From: Syntrophales bacterium
Lineage (GTDB): Bacteria; Desulfobacterota; Syntrophia; Syntrophales; UBA2192
Direction: 5' to 3'
DNA: 22,176 nt
Assembly: GCA_025454095.1 (NCBI GenBank)
Contig: JALOPC010000002.1
Location: 1-22,176, forward strand
The notes beneath the pieces were generated by a model. That model did no database searches, was not told where the DNA came from, and was given only the letters and a program-made list of their open reading frames with translations. Positions 21,710 through 22,176 of the stretch are shown in pieces. Made by a program: the position numbers and the translations under genes. Numbering within the stretch: position 1 is the first letter of the stretch; each line of letters begins with the position of its first letter.

Positions 21710-22176
21710 CTAGTACTTCACATAGTGGAACGGCTCCACCGAAGACAGGGCATCGTCGTCGAGCGTCTTGAAGCCCGCCTTCTCGATCAGCTTCTGGGCC
21801 CTTGCGATGTCGTCCACCTCGCGTCCACCTCGACGACGAAGACGGCCGTCTTCCAGCTGTCGAGCACGAACCCGTAGGCATTGTTGACGTTGACGTTCTC
21901 CTGGAAGAGCATCTGCGTGAGCCGGTCGAGGCCTCCCGGCCTGTCATCGATGATCACGGCGATGACCTCCTTGGTCGTCACCATCATCCCGTCCTTCTTG
22001 ATCGCCTTGATGGCCTTCTGCGGGTCGTCGACGATGAGGTTGATGACGCCGAAGGTGGCCGTCGTGGCGATCGTCGTGGCCCGGATGTTCACTTTTTCTT
22101 TTCCCAGGATCCGGGTAAGCCGGGCCAGCTGCCCGGGCTTGTTCTCTGCGAACACGGAGATCTGATGCACGATCAT
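21710..22176 (-). pseudogene. Tandem ACT-domain protein, frameshifted by an 11-bp duplication
   Basis: The ATG is at the window's last base (22176). The frame encodes two ACT domains, about residues 1-70 (ISVFAENKPGQLARLTRIL) and 71-140 (VIAVIIDDRPGGLDRLTQML), which usually bind amino acids or other small ligands and regulate enzymes. After ...KTAVFVVEVD, an exact 11-bp tandem duplication (21811-21832) shifts the frame, giving ARWTTSQGPRS and a premature stop at 21787. Removing one copy restores VEVDDIARAQKLIEKAGFKTL and an ending SVEPFHYVKY with TAG at 21712-21710, 151 residues in all and the expected end of such proteins. It is either a recent inactivating mutation or an assembly error. Without the last helix-strand the second ACT domain would be incomplete. 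Confidence 0.8.
21811..21832. repeat. Exact 11-bp tandem duplication inside the ACT gene
   Basis: CGTCCACCTCG occurs twice in direct succession (21811-21821 and 21822-21832). Because 11 is not a multiple of three, it shifts the reading frame of the ACT-domain gene. Confidence 0.95.

Overview
The window is a GC-rich chromosomal segment, probably from a Desulfobacterota (former Deltaproteobacteria) bacterium such as a Syntrophales relative. That placement is inferred from gene content: an Aquifex-type single-chain aconitase beside a eukaryote-like NADP isocitrate dehydrogenase, an exopolysaccharide/exosortase-type locus with sigma-54-like promoters, a corrinoid adenosyltransferase, and a GAF-fused GspE/PilB ATPase. 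I see no rRNA, tRNA, CRISPR array, insertion sequence or phage module.

Left third (1-6166), surface polysaccharide and secretion: a Wza-type export lipoprotein (cut by the left edge), an HD-GYP-like protein with altered active-site residues, an ExeA/XrtA-type AAA ATPase overlapping a low-molecular-weight tyrosine phosphatase gene, and divergently a GAF + MshEN-like + GspE/PilB ATPase. Good sigma-54 candidates lie in front of the first gene and possibly the last.

Middle (6322-15654), housekeeping: mutS with a coupled small membrane protein; then aconitase, isocitrate dehydrogenase, rlmN, a dienoyl-CoA-isomerase-like crotonase and a ribbon-helix-helix regulator with a probable operator over its own promoter.

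Right third (15672-22176): an AhpD-like protein, an APH-like/P-loop kinase fusion, bamD, trxA, an MTAP-family phosphorylase coupled to a corrinoid adenosyltransferase, an SGNH hydrolase, an unrecognised protein built from two copies of a 56-residue module with matching cysteines, and a tandem ACT-domain gene frameshifted by an exact 11-bp duplication.

The most unusual structure is between the genes. Many spacers carry short, strictly phased but degenerate tandem repeats of several families: 7-bp GGGTNNN (telomere-like and G-quadruplex-capable), 8-bp AAGTTRAG, 9-bp AATAGACCG and a 7-bp ATGCCAT type. They often begin at, or overlap, the stop codon of the preceding gene, and in one case they supply the start codon of rlmN. 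The heptamer arrays after the GspE-like gene, mutS and aconitase all have the G-rich strand as the coding strand.
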